NCBI GenBank assembly: GCA_937904325.1
Contig: CALGTK010000376.1
Span: forward strand, 46,871 to 110,870
DNA from: an uncultured Planctomyces sp.
GTDB taxonomy: Bacteria; Planctomycetota; Planctomycetia; Planctomycetales; Planctomycetaceae
DNA length: 64,000 nucleotides
Direction of reading: 5' to 3'
Part shown: piece by piece, positions 48,716 to 58,589 of the stretch
Position numbering within the stretch: the first letter of the stretch is position 1
Layout of the letters: each line of letters begins with the position of its first letter
The notes under the pieces: generated by a model
Database searches by the model: none
What the model saw: only the letters and a program-made list of their open reading frames with translations
Told to the model about the DNA's origin: nothing
Translations under genes and position numbers: made by a program

Positions 48716-50089
48716 ATGGTCACACGCAGACAGGCACTCAAAGGGCTGACACTCGGCGCCGGAGCCACGCTGTTAAATCCCATGATTCAACGCGTGCTGG
48801 CCAGCGAGAACGGCGAGCAGACACCGCCTCGCTTCGTCTTCGTTCTGCAGAGCAACGGGTTCGATGCAATCCAGGCGTGTCCTGAATCGATACCGTTCCA
48901 GAAGTACGCCGATCGCGAGAAGTTCGAGACGTTCGATCTGACCAAACACACATTGCCAAATGGCTTCACGCCGCTGGAGAAGCACAAGAATCGGGTGACC
49001 GTGCTGCAGGGGTTGTCCGGGAAATGCACGGGCGGCGGGCACTCGACATGGAGTGGGGCTCTGGGACAGTTCCGACTTTCCGGAGCGAATAATCAGGACC
49101 CTCTTGGTGTGACCATCGACTATCAGCTTGGCCAGGCAGTCACCGGGATTCTGCCGTGGATCGGTGTTGGCATGTCTGCGAACGAGAATCAGACCGCGAC
49201 GCTGGGATTCTCCGGACGTGCTGCCCACAAGCCACTGGCGATCGCGCTGAATCCCGAGAAAGCCTACAACGCCTACTTCAGCGTGGCTGCCAGTGGAGAT
49301 TTAAAGAAGCGCTTCCACCTGAAACGCAACCTGCTCGACTACATGATCGACGACGTGAAGCGGACGCAGAAACAGCTCGGGCCGTTGGGAGGAATTGAAC
49401 TGGAAGCGTATCTCGATTCGTACGACTCACTGGCGCGTCGTCAGTACAAGTTGCTGAGCGCGGAAGACCAACTGACTCGGGCTGCACCGAAACCAGATGA
49501 CCGCTTTACCTCGTCGGTCGCCACAAAACGAATGGAAGCTCAATTTGAGATCGCGTCGTCGGCGTTAATCGGTGGACTCAGTAATGTGGCGACCATCACC
49601 TGTGCAGCTGGCGAGATCAACGCGCAGCCTTATCTCGGTATTGGTCTGGAAGAGTCGAATCACGGCTTCGGGCATATGGGCGGCAGCGCACGGGATGCCC
49701 GAGGCATACCACTCTATGAACAGTCCCGCAGCTTCCTTATGAGACAGATCGCAACGATGGTCGATCGCCTGGAGTCGATGCCCGAAGGCGAAGGCACGAT
49801 GATGGATAACACTCTTATCGTCTACATGAGCGATGCTCCGGACACGCATCATTCGACCGCGATGGAATGGCCACTGTTGCTCGTCGGCGATCTGGGCGGA
49901 CGCCTGAAGCTCGGCGGCCGGTACATCAACTATCCTGGCTACGGGAAGCCCGGTCACCGCACCGTCGGATCGTTCTACACGACGCTACTGAATGCGGTCG
50001 GGGCGAAGCAGAATACGTTCGGGCGGCTTGATCCGGACCTTGATGAGGTCGCCATGCAGACAGGTCCATGCCGAGAGATTCTTGCTTAA
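48716..50089 (+). CDS. DUF1552 domain-containing protein
   Basis: MVTRRQALKGLTLGAGATLLNPMIQRVLA leader; HSTWSGALGQFRLSGANNQDPLGVTIDYQLGQ; MVDRLESMPEGEGTMMDNTLIVYMSDAPDTHHS. Confidence 0.9.
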   Translation: MVTRRQALKGLTLGAGATLLNPMIQRVLASENGEQTPPRFVFVLQSNGFDAIQACPESIPFQKYADREKFETFDLTKHTLPNGFTPLEKHKNRVTVLQGLSGKCTGGGHSTWSGALGQFRLSGANNQDPLGVTIDYQLGQAVTGILPWIGVGMSANENQTATLGFSGRAAHKPLAIALNPEKAYNAYFSVAASGDLKKRFHLKRNLLDYMIDDVKRTQKQLGPLGGIELEAYLDSYDSLARRQYKLLSAEDQLTRAAPKPDDRFTSSVATKRMEAQFEIASSALIGGLSNVATITCAAGEINAQPYLGIGLEESNHGFGHMGGSARDARGIPLYEQSRSFLMRQIATMVDRLESMPEGEGTMMDNTLIVYMSDAPDTHHSTAMEWPLLLVGDLGGRLKLGGRYINYPGYGKPGHRTVGSFYTTLLNAVGAKQNTFGRLDPDLDEVAMQTGPCREILA

Positions 50090-50129
50090 TGTCTCGCGCA
50101 CAGACGCAAGTCGCGGAGGGAGAGTTCAC

Positions 50130-51587
50130 ATGAAACGCATCGGCAGAAATTCTTTGCGTCACTTCACCTTTGCGCGGGGATTAAGCGTCTTTGTAATTTG
50201 CCTCGCCGGTTCTGCTCATGCCGCTGAAACGACTGAGCATCGTCGTGCTCTTCTGATTGGAAATGAAAACGCGGAGCTTACCGCAACTTTGAAGGCCCAC
50301 GGATTCTCGATCGCGACAGGGACGATCACCGACTCACTTCCCGGAATTCCGCACCATGGCTTCAATCTGATCTATTACCACGGCACCGTAAGCAACATTG
50401 ACGGAAAGTGGAATCTGTCCGGTGAGAGCCTGGTCTCTCAGGAAGTTCTCCAGCATCTGCAGAACAGAAACATCGCGCGTCACAACGTCATCCTCTTCGA
50501 TCTACAGAACCAGGATGACGAGTCTCGTAAGTCGCTGTATGAGGCATTCCGTCGAATCATCGGGCGATATCATAAGGGTGGCCTGGTCGTCGTTAACAGA
50601 TCAGCAGAAGAGCAGGATGCCCTTGCGGACGGTCTGATCACGTGGATGAAGCGTCCTGAATCCAGTCTCCGCGACGTTTTTGTGAAGTCGGCGCTCGTGT
50701 CCGGTGAGACGGATAAGCCCGTGATTCTGCGTGGGGATGCTGCGAAACCCGTTTCACGTCCAGAACGATTGATCAAGGGCGGAACAGCGGGCGATGAATG
50801 GCTCGCCCCCGATGGAATGAGCTTCGTCTGGTGTCCGCCCGGCAAATACGTGATGGGCGATGCACAGTTTTATGATGCTCAACCCGTTCCTGTGGTAATT
50901 GAAAGAGGATTCTGGATCGGCAAGTACGAATTAAGCCGACTGGAAGTTGGCGGCTCGTTTACATGGGGGCGACAGCCGATGCTGCCAGCAGCATGCAATG
51001 TTGACGGTGTACTCAACTGGCTGAACGAAAAAGAGGCTCCGGACGACTGGACCTACGATCTGCCTTCCGAAGCCGAGTGGGAATACGCGGCCCGGGCAGG
51101 TTCCACAAAGGGGCTTCCGGCGCCGATCGATCAGCTTGGACTGTTCGCCAATTTCGCAGATCGCAGCCTTTACAACGCTCGCGAGGAAGTGCATTTCGTC
51201 TTCGCTCACCGTGAGATTGATGACGGAACTGCGCATGGGTTTGCGGAGATTGGCCGGTATCTCCCCAATGTCTGGGGAATCCATGACATGTTCGGCAACG
51301 CCAGTGAGTTTTGTGCCGGCTATTACTCTGAAAAGTTGACAGGCGGTGTGGATTATTCGCTTAAGACGTCACGCGACCGACGCACGCTCGTCCTGCGGGG
51401 TGGAGCATGGTGTACGCCACTTGAGAATCTCCACGTCGCTTACCGAACCGCACACAACGGCGACGAAAATCAGCCCTACTCCGGTGCTCGGCTGGTTCTT
51501 CGACAAGGAAAACGGATCGCTAGAAGCTACGCCGAAGTGGTCGCTGCGAAGAAAGCCGAAGAAGCGGCTACTCGGAGGAACAAATGA
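50130..51587 (+). CDS. SUMF1/formylglycine-generating-enzyme-domain secreted protein
   Basis: APDGMSFVWCPPGKYVMGD; YDLPSEAEWEYAARAGST; LPNVWGIHDMFGNASEFCAGYY; LVLRGGAWCTPLENLHVAYRTAHN. Confidence 0.88.
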   Translation: MKRIGRNSLRHFTFARGLSVFVICLAGSAHAAETTEHRRALLIGNENAELTATLKAHGFSIATGTITDSLPGIPHHGFNLIYYHGTVSNIDGKWNLSGESLVSQEVLQHLQNRNIARHNVILFDLQNQDDESRKSLYEAFRRIIGRYHKGGLVVVNRSAEEQDALADGLITWMKRPESSLRDVFVKSALVSGETDKPVILRGDAAKPVSRPERLIKGGTAGDEWLAPDGMSFVWCPPGKYVMGDAQFYDAQPVPVVIERGFWIGKYELSRLEVGGSFTWGRQPMLPAACNVDGVLNWLNEKEAPDDWTYDLPSEAEWEYAARAGSTKGLPAPIDQLGLFANFADRSLYNAREEVHFVFAHREIDDGTAHGFAEIGRYLPNVWGIHDMFGNASEFCAGYYSEKLTGGVDYSLKTSRDRRTLVLRGGAWCTPLENLHVAYRTAHNGDENQPYSGARLVLRQGKRIARSYAEVVAAKKAEEAATRRNK

Positions 51588-53641
51588 GAATTCGGATTCG
51601 CAGAGCCGGACGCCGCTCTAACTCCAGGTGCATTCGTCTGGGCGGAGTTACAACCTGCAGCATCCTCGTTGCATTGTCGCTACTGACACGAGCGGCGCGG
51701 ACCGACGACAAGCAATTCGATATGACGGTGAGACCGTTTCTTAAGTCGTACTGCATCGACTGCCACAGCGAGGGCCACGCAGAAGGCGACATTCGGCTCG
51801 ATGACCTCGGCCGTCAGTTCAACAATCGCAAAGAAGCCGGTGTCTGGGCTCGCGTACTGGAAACGCTTGCATTCCGGGCGATGCCACTTGCGACTGCTGA
51901 TACGTTCCCAACGAAAGTAGAATCGCGAGCCGTTCAGAACTGGATTGCCACAAATCTGAATCACCAGGACATCCAGTTCGAAGACAAATCACATGCGGAA
52001 GGATTCGGCAATCTTGTCCCGCATGACCTGCTGTTCTCTTCGGAAGAACGACTCCGCCGAATCGACGTAGCCGCACGAATCTGGCGAGTGAGTCCTGAAA
52101 CGCTCCGCAGCAAACTGAACGCCGCCGCACGCTTCAATCTGCCAACGAATCCGTTCGACTTCGACAAACCTCACGGCAACTTCACGGATTTCAAGGGCAA
52201 GTATCTGCTGAATTCGATCATGACGGAGCAGTTAACGGAACTCGCCATGATCGCGGCAGAGAATCAGACAAAAGATGGTCGCGCCAGGGCTGCGATTGAA
52301 GCGGCAATAAAACGTGGAGCCACGCGTGAAGAGGCAGTACAGCAACTCCTTGTTCGCCAGTTTCAGAATGTTCTGCGCCGGAATCCATCAGACGCCGAAC
52401 TGACACGATTAATGAATCTGTTGAAACGAATTGACGCCGAACTGGGAGAACCGTTTGGCCTGCAGGCAGCCTGTGCGGCTGTCCTGCTGACGCCGGAAAC
52501 TATCTTTCGGTTTGAAGGCGCAGGTTGGGACTCCGACCCGGACAATTCGTCCGAGTCGGAAAATGGCCGGGTCAGAGACCCGGCTTACGTTCAGCTTTCG
52601 AATCGTGAACTCGCTGATGCACTGGCGTACGCACTGACGGATCGCCCGCCTGAGAAAGACCTGCTCGTAACCTTCTCTTCATCCGACGCGCCAGTCCGCG
52701 ACACACTTCGCCAGCAGGCGACAATACTGCTGGCAGAAAATCGCTACGTCCCGGACCGCCTCCTGCAGTTCTTCCAGGAGTACTTCGACTACGAGAAAGC
52801 GAACGACATATTCAAGGACAAGATTCCGAAGCACCAGCACTGGGCACCTGGTCTTGTCCATGATCTTGATGTACTCATCGAGAACGTGCTGCACGCGGAC
52901 GAGCAGGTCCTCCGAACATTGCTGACGACCAGCCAGATGTACGTGCTTTTCTACAGCCACAAGGAACGCGGCAACCAGCTGTCGTTCAACCTGCCACCGG
53001 ACTTCAAGAAGACGACCCGTCCAGTTCGTTTCCCAAAGGACCAGCGTATGGGCGTGCTGACTCACCCTGCGTGGCTGGTCGCTCACTCCGGAAATTTCGA
53101 CAACGATCCAATCCGCCGAGGCCTCTGGATTCGCAAGAAACTGCTCGGCGGAAACGTCCCGGACGTTCCAATCACGGTCGATGCCAAATTGCCCGACGAG
53201 CCGACATGGACGCTCCGCAAACGCCTGCACGTGACCGAAGCCGACCAATGCTACAAATGCCACGCGAAAATGAATCCCCTCGGCCTGCCCTTCGAACGCT
53301 TCGATCACTATGGCCGTTTTCGGTTCGACGAACTCGACGGGGCTGTGATAACCACCGGCGCAGTCCTCAATAGCGGAGTTCCGGAGCTCGATGGAGAAGT
53401 CGACTCTCCGTTTGAAATGATCCAAAAGCTGGCGAAGTCCGAGCACATAGAACAGGTCTTCGTCCGCCACGTCTTCCGCTTCTTCATGGGCCGCAACGAA
53501 ACTCTCGGCGATGCGATGACTCTGCAGGATGCCCACAAGGCCTACGTCGACAGCAACGGGAGTATGAAGACACTCGTCGTTTCACTGCTCAGTTCTGATT
53601 CTTTCCTCTATCGCGCGAAACAGAGTTACGCCGCCGAATGA
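51584..53641 (+). CDS. DUF1592/DUF1588/DUF1585-type planctomycete cytochrome protein
   Basis: VRPFLKSYCIDCHSEGHAEGDIRLDDL haem motif; LSNRELADALAYALTDRPPEKDLL; RMGVLTHPAWLVAHSGNFDNDPIRRGLWIRKKLLGGNVPDVP; CYKCHAKMNPLGLPFERFDHYGRFR. Confidence 0.92.
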   Translation: MRIRIRRAGRRSNSRCIRLGGVTTCSILVALSLLTRAARTDDKQFDMTVRPFLKSYCIDCHSEGHAEGDIRLDDLGRQFNNRKEAGVWARVLETLAFRAMPLATADTFPTKVESRAVQNWIATNLNHQDIQFEDKSHAEGFGNLVPHDLLFSSEERLRRIDVAARIWRVSPETLRSKLNAAARFNLPTNPFDFDKPHGNFTDFKGKYLLNSIMTEQLTELAMIAAENQTKDGRARAAIEAAIKRGATREEAVQQLLVRQFQNVLRRNPSDAELTRLMNLLKRIDAELGEPFGLQAACAAVLLTPETIFRFEGAGWDSDPDNSSESENGRVRDPAYVQLSNRELADALAYALTDRPPEKDLLVTFSSSDAPVRDTLRQQATILLAENRYVPDRLLQFFQEYFDYEKANDIFKDKIPKHQHWAPGLVHDLDVLIENVLHADEQVLRTLLTTSQMYVLFYSHKERGNQLSFNLPPDFKKTTRPVRFPKDQRMGVLTHPAWLVAHSGNFDNDPIRRGLWIRKKLLGGNVPDVPITVDAKLPDEPTWTLRKRLHVTEADQCYKCHAKMNPLGLPFERFDHYGRFRFDELDGAVITTGAVLNSGVPELDGEVDSPFEMIQKLAKSEHIEQVFVRHVFRFFMGRNETLGDAMTLQDAHKAYVDSNGSMKTLVVSLLSSDSFLYRAKQSYAAE

Positions 53642-53647
53642 ATTAGA

Positions 53648-54373
53648 TCAATCGTCGGACATGTTTCCGTCGATTCGCTTCCAGAGACCACGGAAAATCG
53701 GGAAGCCTCCCTTGCGTTTCTTCCTCTCGAAGCTCGTCTGATAGTCCATGTCGTGTTCTGAAGGTCGCTCATCGGGGGCGGGTTGTGTTTCGAAATCGTC
53801 GTGATGGTCCATCAGAGCCTGGATGATGTCGAAATAGTCCGGCACGTCGGTCCAGGAATGCAGCATTCCGCCCGGTTTGAGGACTCGAGAACACAAACCG
53901 ACAAATTCATCCGTAAAAATACGTCTCCGGCGATGCTTCCTCCGCCACCAGGGATCCGGAAAATAAACGTGGACGGCGTCGACCGAGTGCGGCTCGATAT
54001 GCTTCCGCAGAGAAGTCGTCGCGTCACCACCGATGACTCGAGCGTTGGGAGCCTGCCGTTTCCAGGCACGTTTGGCCGATCGACGGCCTTCCTTAAAGTC
54101 GAGTTCCAGGCCAAGATAATTGGTATCAGGATTCTGGACGCTCGCATTGTGTAGAAACAGGCCTCGCCCACACCCGACGTCCAGTTCGATGCGATTGTCG
54201 TTGCCCCAGAACGTCGACCAGTCGATCCGTTCGGGAAGATCATAAACGGCGATAAACCACGGTCGCAGATCCTGCACGCCTTCCGGCAGAGGCTCTTTGA
54301 AATCAATCGGCTGTTCCTGTTGAGTCACCTGCGTCCGCACTCCTCGTTCTGCAAATCTCATTTTCTGTGGCAC
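53648..54373 (-). CDS. trmB: tRNA (guanine-N7-)-methyltransferase
   Basis: IELDVGCGRGLFLHNAS; NYLGLELDFKEGRRSAKRA; VDAVHVYFPDPWWRRKHRRRRIF. Confidence 0.93.
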   Translation of the reverse strand: MPQKMRFAERGVRTQVTQQEQPIDFKEPLPEGVQDLRPWFIAVYDLPERIDWSTFWGNDNRIELDVGCGRGLFLHNASVQNPDTNYLGLELDFKEGRRSAKRAWKRQAPNARVIGGDATTSLRKHIEPHSVDAVHVYFPDPWWRRKHRRRRIFTDEFVGLCSRVLKPGGMLHSWTDVPDYFDIIQALMDHHDDFETQPAPDERPSEHDMDYQTSFERKKRKGGFPIFRGLWKRIDGNMSDD

Positions 54374-54594
54374 GCGACGCCGTCGCGTCAGCCCATCGGC
54401 GGGCTTTCCGCACGGTGCACGAAGCCACTATTGGAAAGCGGATTTTATACACGTGCCACGTAATTTTCGTTGCTCCAGAAATCGGCGGGCATTCTGGTAG
54501 TCAACTCGCCTGAATTCAAGGTGCGGAAAAATTCAACAGGATTCGTGCTTTGCTCCGGTAGGACAACAACGATCGTCGAGCTATAATCGTCGAT

Positions 54595-55749
54595 ATGGCA
54601 GGCAACACCTTTGGACAATTGTTTCGAATCACGACCGCGGGCGAGAGTCACGGTCCCGGTAACGTCGTCATCATTGACGGAGTTCCACCCGGAATTCCCC
54701 TGACCGAAGCCGATTTCGAGCTGGACCTCAGCCGTCGCCGACCGGGACAGAGCAAGATCGTCACTCAACGAAATGAGTCCGACACTCCTGAGATCCTGTC
54801 CGGAGTTTTCGAAGGACAAACGACGGGAACAAGTCTCGCCATCCTGATTCGAAATCAAGACCAACGCAGCCGCGACTACGGCGACATTGCTCAGAAGTAT
54901 CGTCCCGGACATGCTGATTTCGGCTTCGACGCCAAGTATGGACTGCGAGATTATCGTGGCGGCGGACGCTCCAGCGCCCGCGAAACCAGTGTCCGAGTTG
55001 CCGCCGGAGTCGTCGCAAAAAAGATCATTGCTGAAGCGTTCGGTGGACAGGTCCTTTCTTATGTCGTCCAGGTCGGTTCGATCAAAGCTGACATTGCCAA
55101 CCCGGCAGCGGTGACTCTCGACCAGATTGAAAAACTACCAAATGGCGACCCGAACATCGTCCGCTGCCCGGACGTCAATGCCGCCGCAAAAATGATCGAA
55201 CTGATCGACGAAGTTCGTCGCGAAGGAGATTCCATCGGCGGCGCCGCCGAGATCGTCGCCACGGGAATTCCAGCCGGGCTGGGCGAGCCGGTGTTTGACA
55301 AGATCAAAGCGGAGCTTGGCAAAGCATTGTTCACTCTGCCGGCGGTTCTGGGAGTCGAGTACGGAATCGGCTTCGGCTGCACAACGATGCGTGGCAGTGA
55401 GCACAACGACATTTTCGTGCCCGCTGGTGGCTCGGCTGCCGGCACCGAAACGGCCATAAAAAATGTCCAATCCAAGCGGCCGGGGATCTCGACTGAATCA
55501 AATCGTCACGGTGGAATCCTTGGTGGCATCACGACGGGGCAGCCAATCGTACTGCGGGCTGCCGTCAAGCCGACCAGCAGCCTGCCGATCGAACAACGCA
55601 CAGTTAATTCTGCTGCGGAAACAACCACGATTCAGACAAAAGGCCGTCATGATCCCTGCCTGCTACCGCGATTCATTCCGATGGCCGAAGCGATGGTTGC
55701 GATCGTCCTTGCCGATCACTGGCTACGCTGGAAGGCGCAATGCCGATAG
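54595..55749 (+). CDS. aroC: Chorismate synthase
   Basis: MAGNTFGQLFRITTAGESHGPG; RRRPGQSKIVTQRNESDTPEILSGVFEGQTTGTSLAI; YRGGGRSSARETSVRVAAG; GRHDPCLLPRFIPMAEAM. Confidence 0.97.
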   Translation: MAGNTFGQLFRITTAGESHGPGNVVIIDGVPPGIPLTEADFELDLSRRRPGQSKIVTQRNESDTPEILSGVFEGQTTGTSLAILIRNQDQRSRDYGDIAQKYRPGHADFGFDAKYGLRDYRGGGRSSARETSVRVAAGVVAKKIIAEAFGGQVLSYVVQVGSIKADIANPAAVTLDQIEKLPNGDPNIVRCPDVNAAAKMIELIDEVRREGDSIGGAAEIVATGIPAGLGEPVFDKIKAELGKALFTLPAVLGVEYGIGFGCTTMRGSEHNDIFVPAGGSAAGTETAIKNVQSKRPGISTESNRHGGILGGITTGQPIVLRAAVKPTSSLPIEQRTVNSAAETTTIQTKGRHDPCLLPRFIPMAEAMVAIVLADHWLRWKAQCR

Positions 55750-56055
55750 GTGTCGAGCGACATCGCCGCATTGATTTTTGCCCTTCAGAAATCGTTTTCA
55801 AATGCCCGACGGTCCCCCCAATTCTTGCAAAACTGACAAACTCGCATGAGTCGGCACCACGCTTCGAGCTAAATCTGAACGATCGTTTACACGACAGAGT
55901 CGGTATTTCCTGCCAAGACGGTAACGACCTGAAATTGCTTGTGATCCGTTCGGTCGAAATGGCGTCAGCCAAATCTTGCCTGGCATACATGTTCGCAGTT
56001 GACTAAAAACGTGTGCCTGCGAACTGAGCAACCGTTTCGGGCGATTTCGCCAATC

Positions 56056-56778
56056 ATGCCGAAAACTTCGACGGGTTCGCCAAAACAGGTTGAGTTTCGT
56101 CAACACGTTGCACAGCATATTCGCGCTATGCTCAGAATCGATGACGACTATCTACCAGGTTCCGACCAGATCTACCTCGCCTTCCGCATCTCTTTCCAGG
56201 AGACGCTTGAGCGGATCGTTCTGTCGCGGCAGCTCAACGATACCAACGGAGAATTCGGCTATCTGACCGAAGTTCCGTTTCTGCGCGGAGTCGCCCCGCA
56301 TGTGCAACTCGACCTGCTGTCCGATTGCTGGCAGAAACATTCTTCGAAACGCGACTTCGAAGCGACCCTGATCGATGAAAGCATCATCTACGCCGTCTGC
56401 GAAACCGCTGCCCGCATCGCTGAGGACGAGCCTACCGTCATCACTCACGGATTGATCACCGGTCCGAAGACGACTCGAATCAAGGTTGACGCATTTCTGC
56501 CGGGCGAACTTCGGAACCTGCACCTGCGACTCGCTAACGAATCCGACTTTCTACTGATCAGCCAGTTCGAGGACATAAACCCAGACGATGCCTCCGACCT
56601 GAAAATGCAGTTCGGTCTCGACGTGCCTCGCTTCGAGGAGATGTTTAAAATTCTAGGTCGCTGGAACGTCGACGCAGGCATGTCAACAAACCTGAAAGGT
56701 CTGCTGACCGAACGTGAAATCGTACGAACTGGCTTTGTCATCAGTGAAATCCTGCAACCCCGCACCGCTCGCGATTAA
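56056..56778 (+). CDS. Hypothetical protein
   Basis: Long ORF with coherent composition (QVEFRQHVAQHIRAMLRIDDDYLPGSDQIYLAFRISFQETLERIVLSRQL...); no family recognised; internal Met chosen. Confidence 0.6.
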   Translation: MPKTSTGSPKQVEFRQHVAQHIRAMLRIDDDYLPGSDQIYLAFRISFQETLERIVLSRQLNDTNGEFGYLTEVPFLRGVAPHVQLDLLSDCWQKHSSKRDFEATLIDESIIYAVCETAARIAEDEPTVITHGLITGPKTTRIKVDAFLPGELRNLHLRLANESDFLLISQFEDINPDDASDLKMQFGLDVPRFEEMFKILGRWNVDAGMSTNLKGLLTEREIVRTGFVISEILQPRTARD

Positions 56779-57669
56779 CGATCTGATTCGAATGGCCATC
56801 GGAGCCAGTCGGCGAGGTCAAATGTTTGGAATCATTTCTGATCCGATTCCACTTTCGAAACTTTTTGCCCCGATGATCGATAAGGCAGATTGCTCCTGGT
56901 GATTTCCCGGGGCTTTCGGAATCCAACTTCCAAGTCCTGCTGGCATCGGAGACTCCGCTGATCTGCTTGCCCGCATGCGGGCTCAATCAGAGGAGTACAG
57001 TGGGTGGTTGATCGATAAATGTGGATGCCGTATTTGACGTTCCAGGGGGTTCCGTCGATACGTTGGTCTTACAGATTCAAACTGGGCTGGCTGCTTTGGA
57101 TGCGAGGACTCAACCGACGAGTTGCCCGAGTCAACAATAGCCTGGCTGGATAAGTTCACGAGCCAAGGCACGGACTGATTCGAAATCGTGGAATCTCCCG
57201 AAAAAAGCCTCATTGGTCTGATGCTGAATCGATGATGCGCATTGGCACTTGTTTACTCGCGTAACATTCAGACCATGTTCTCGTTCACGACTATCTGTGA
57301 TCCCGGTATATAATGCGTTTAAAATGCGATCTAAACTTATAGTCGGTGCGGCCCGGGCAGCGAGGACTGCGTTCTGGATTGCAGATCGTGACTGTCTCAC
57401 AGTCGCAGCCCTAAGCCACGACTTGCCCGCTTGCGGGCCGAGAATGGACACGGATGCAAGTTGCGGGCGTTTTGGCAACAATTCCGCAATCTTAAACCGG
57501 TAAAACGAGGGATTCTCAAGAAACCTCGTGTAACCAAGTAAGGTTGCCTGGTAATTGCATGCAGATCGTTTTTCCGGTCGCGCAATCACAACTTCAGCAC
57601 GATGGCGTTCCAGGAATTTGCAATCTTCATATAGCCGCTTTTCAAACCGGAAGTCAGGAATTATCCGAG

Positions 57670-58485
57670 ATGATCAAATCAGCAATTACGGTCAGCCTTG
57701 TCGAAGAAGCTCGCGGCGGACCGTTTGTATACTGGGATGGCCTTGCTGATGCCTGTGAAAAGGCAGCCGCACTGGGTTTCGACGCGATTGAGATTTTTGC
57801 TCCGTCGCCCGACGCCGTTGATCCTGACGAACTGAATGTTCTATTGGAAAGGCACAATCTCCAAGTGGCTGCCGTCGGCACCGGAGCCGGCATGGTCAAA
57901 CACGGCTTGTGTCTGACCGATCCGGATCCTGCTAAACGTGAAGAAGCGAAATCCTTTATTCGATCGATCATCGATTTCGGCGGACCTCTCGGAGCACCGG
58001 CGATCATCGGCTCGATGCAGGGCAAGTGGGGTGGCGATCTGGATCTCGACGGAGCGTTGGCTTTACTGCGGGAAGCGTTGGACGAACTCGGCCCGTACGC
58101 CGCGAAGCACGGCGTCACTCTGATTTACGAACCGCTCAACCGCTACGAAACCAACCTCATTAAGACCATCGCCGACGGCGTTGCCTTCATGAAAACGCTG
58201 TCGACCGACAACGTCAAACTTCTGGCCGACCTCTTCCACATGAACATCGAAGAAGCCAACCTCGCCGACGCATTGCGAACCGGCGAAGGCTACATCGGCC
58301 ATGTTCACTTTGTGGATTCGAATCGTCAGGCGACCGGCCTTGGCCACATGGATTACGCACCGATCGCTGCCGCTTTGAAAGAAACGAACTACGACGGCTA
58401 CGCTTCTGCAGAAGCGTTTCCGATTCCGGACTCAGAGACCGCCGCCGAGAAAACGATCGAAGCTTTCAACAAGTATCTCAAATAG
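57670..58485 (+). CDS. Sugar phosphate isomerase/epimerase (AP endonuclease family 2 TIM barrel)
   Basis: CEKAAALGFDAIEIFAPSPDAVD; GVTLIYEPLNRYETNLIKTIADGVAFMKTL; LLADLFHMNIEEANLADALRTGEGYIGHVHFVDSNRQATGLGHMDY. Confidence 0.9.
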   Translation: MIKSAITVSLVEEARGGPFVYWDGLADACEKAAALGFDAIEIFAPSPDAVDPDELNVLLERHNLQVAAVGTGAGMVKHGLCLTDPDPAKREEAKSFIRSIIDFGGPLGAPAIIGSMQGKWGGDLDLDGALALLREALDELGPYAAKHGVTLIYEPLNRYETNLIKTIADGVAFMKTLSTDNVKLLADLFHMNIEEANLADALRTGEGYIGHVHFVDSNRQATGLGHMDYAPIAAALKETNYDGYASAEAFPIPDSETAAEKTIEAFNKYLK

Positions 58486-58589
58486 TCGAGCGACCGTTCG
58501 CCGATTTTCACCAACGCAGATCAACTGCCAGCCGGTAATCCGGTCAAAGGACCGGCCACAACACCGGAACAACAGAAAGACAATTAGCG

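Noticed and set aside
57131-57589. 152-aa minus-strand ORF in the 56.8-57.6 kb gap
   Set aside because: No recognisable domain and opposing ORFs of similar quality; the region may be degraded but I could not identify an ancestor.
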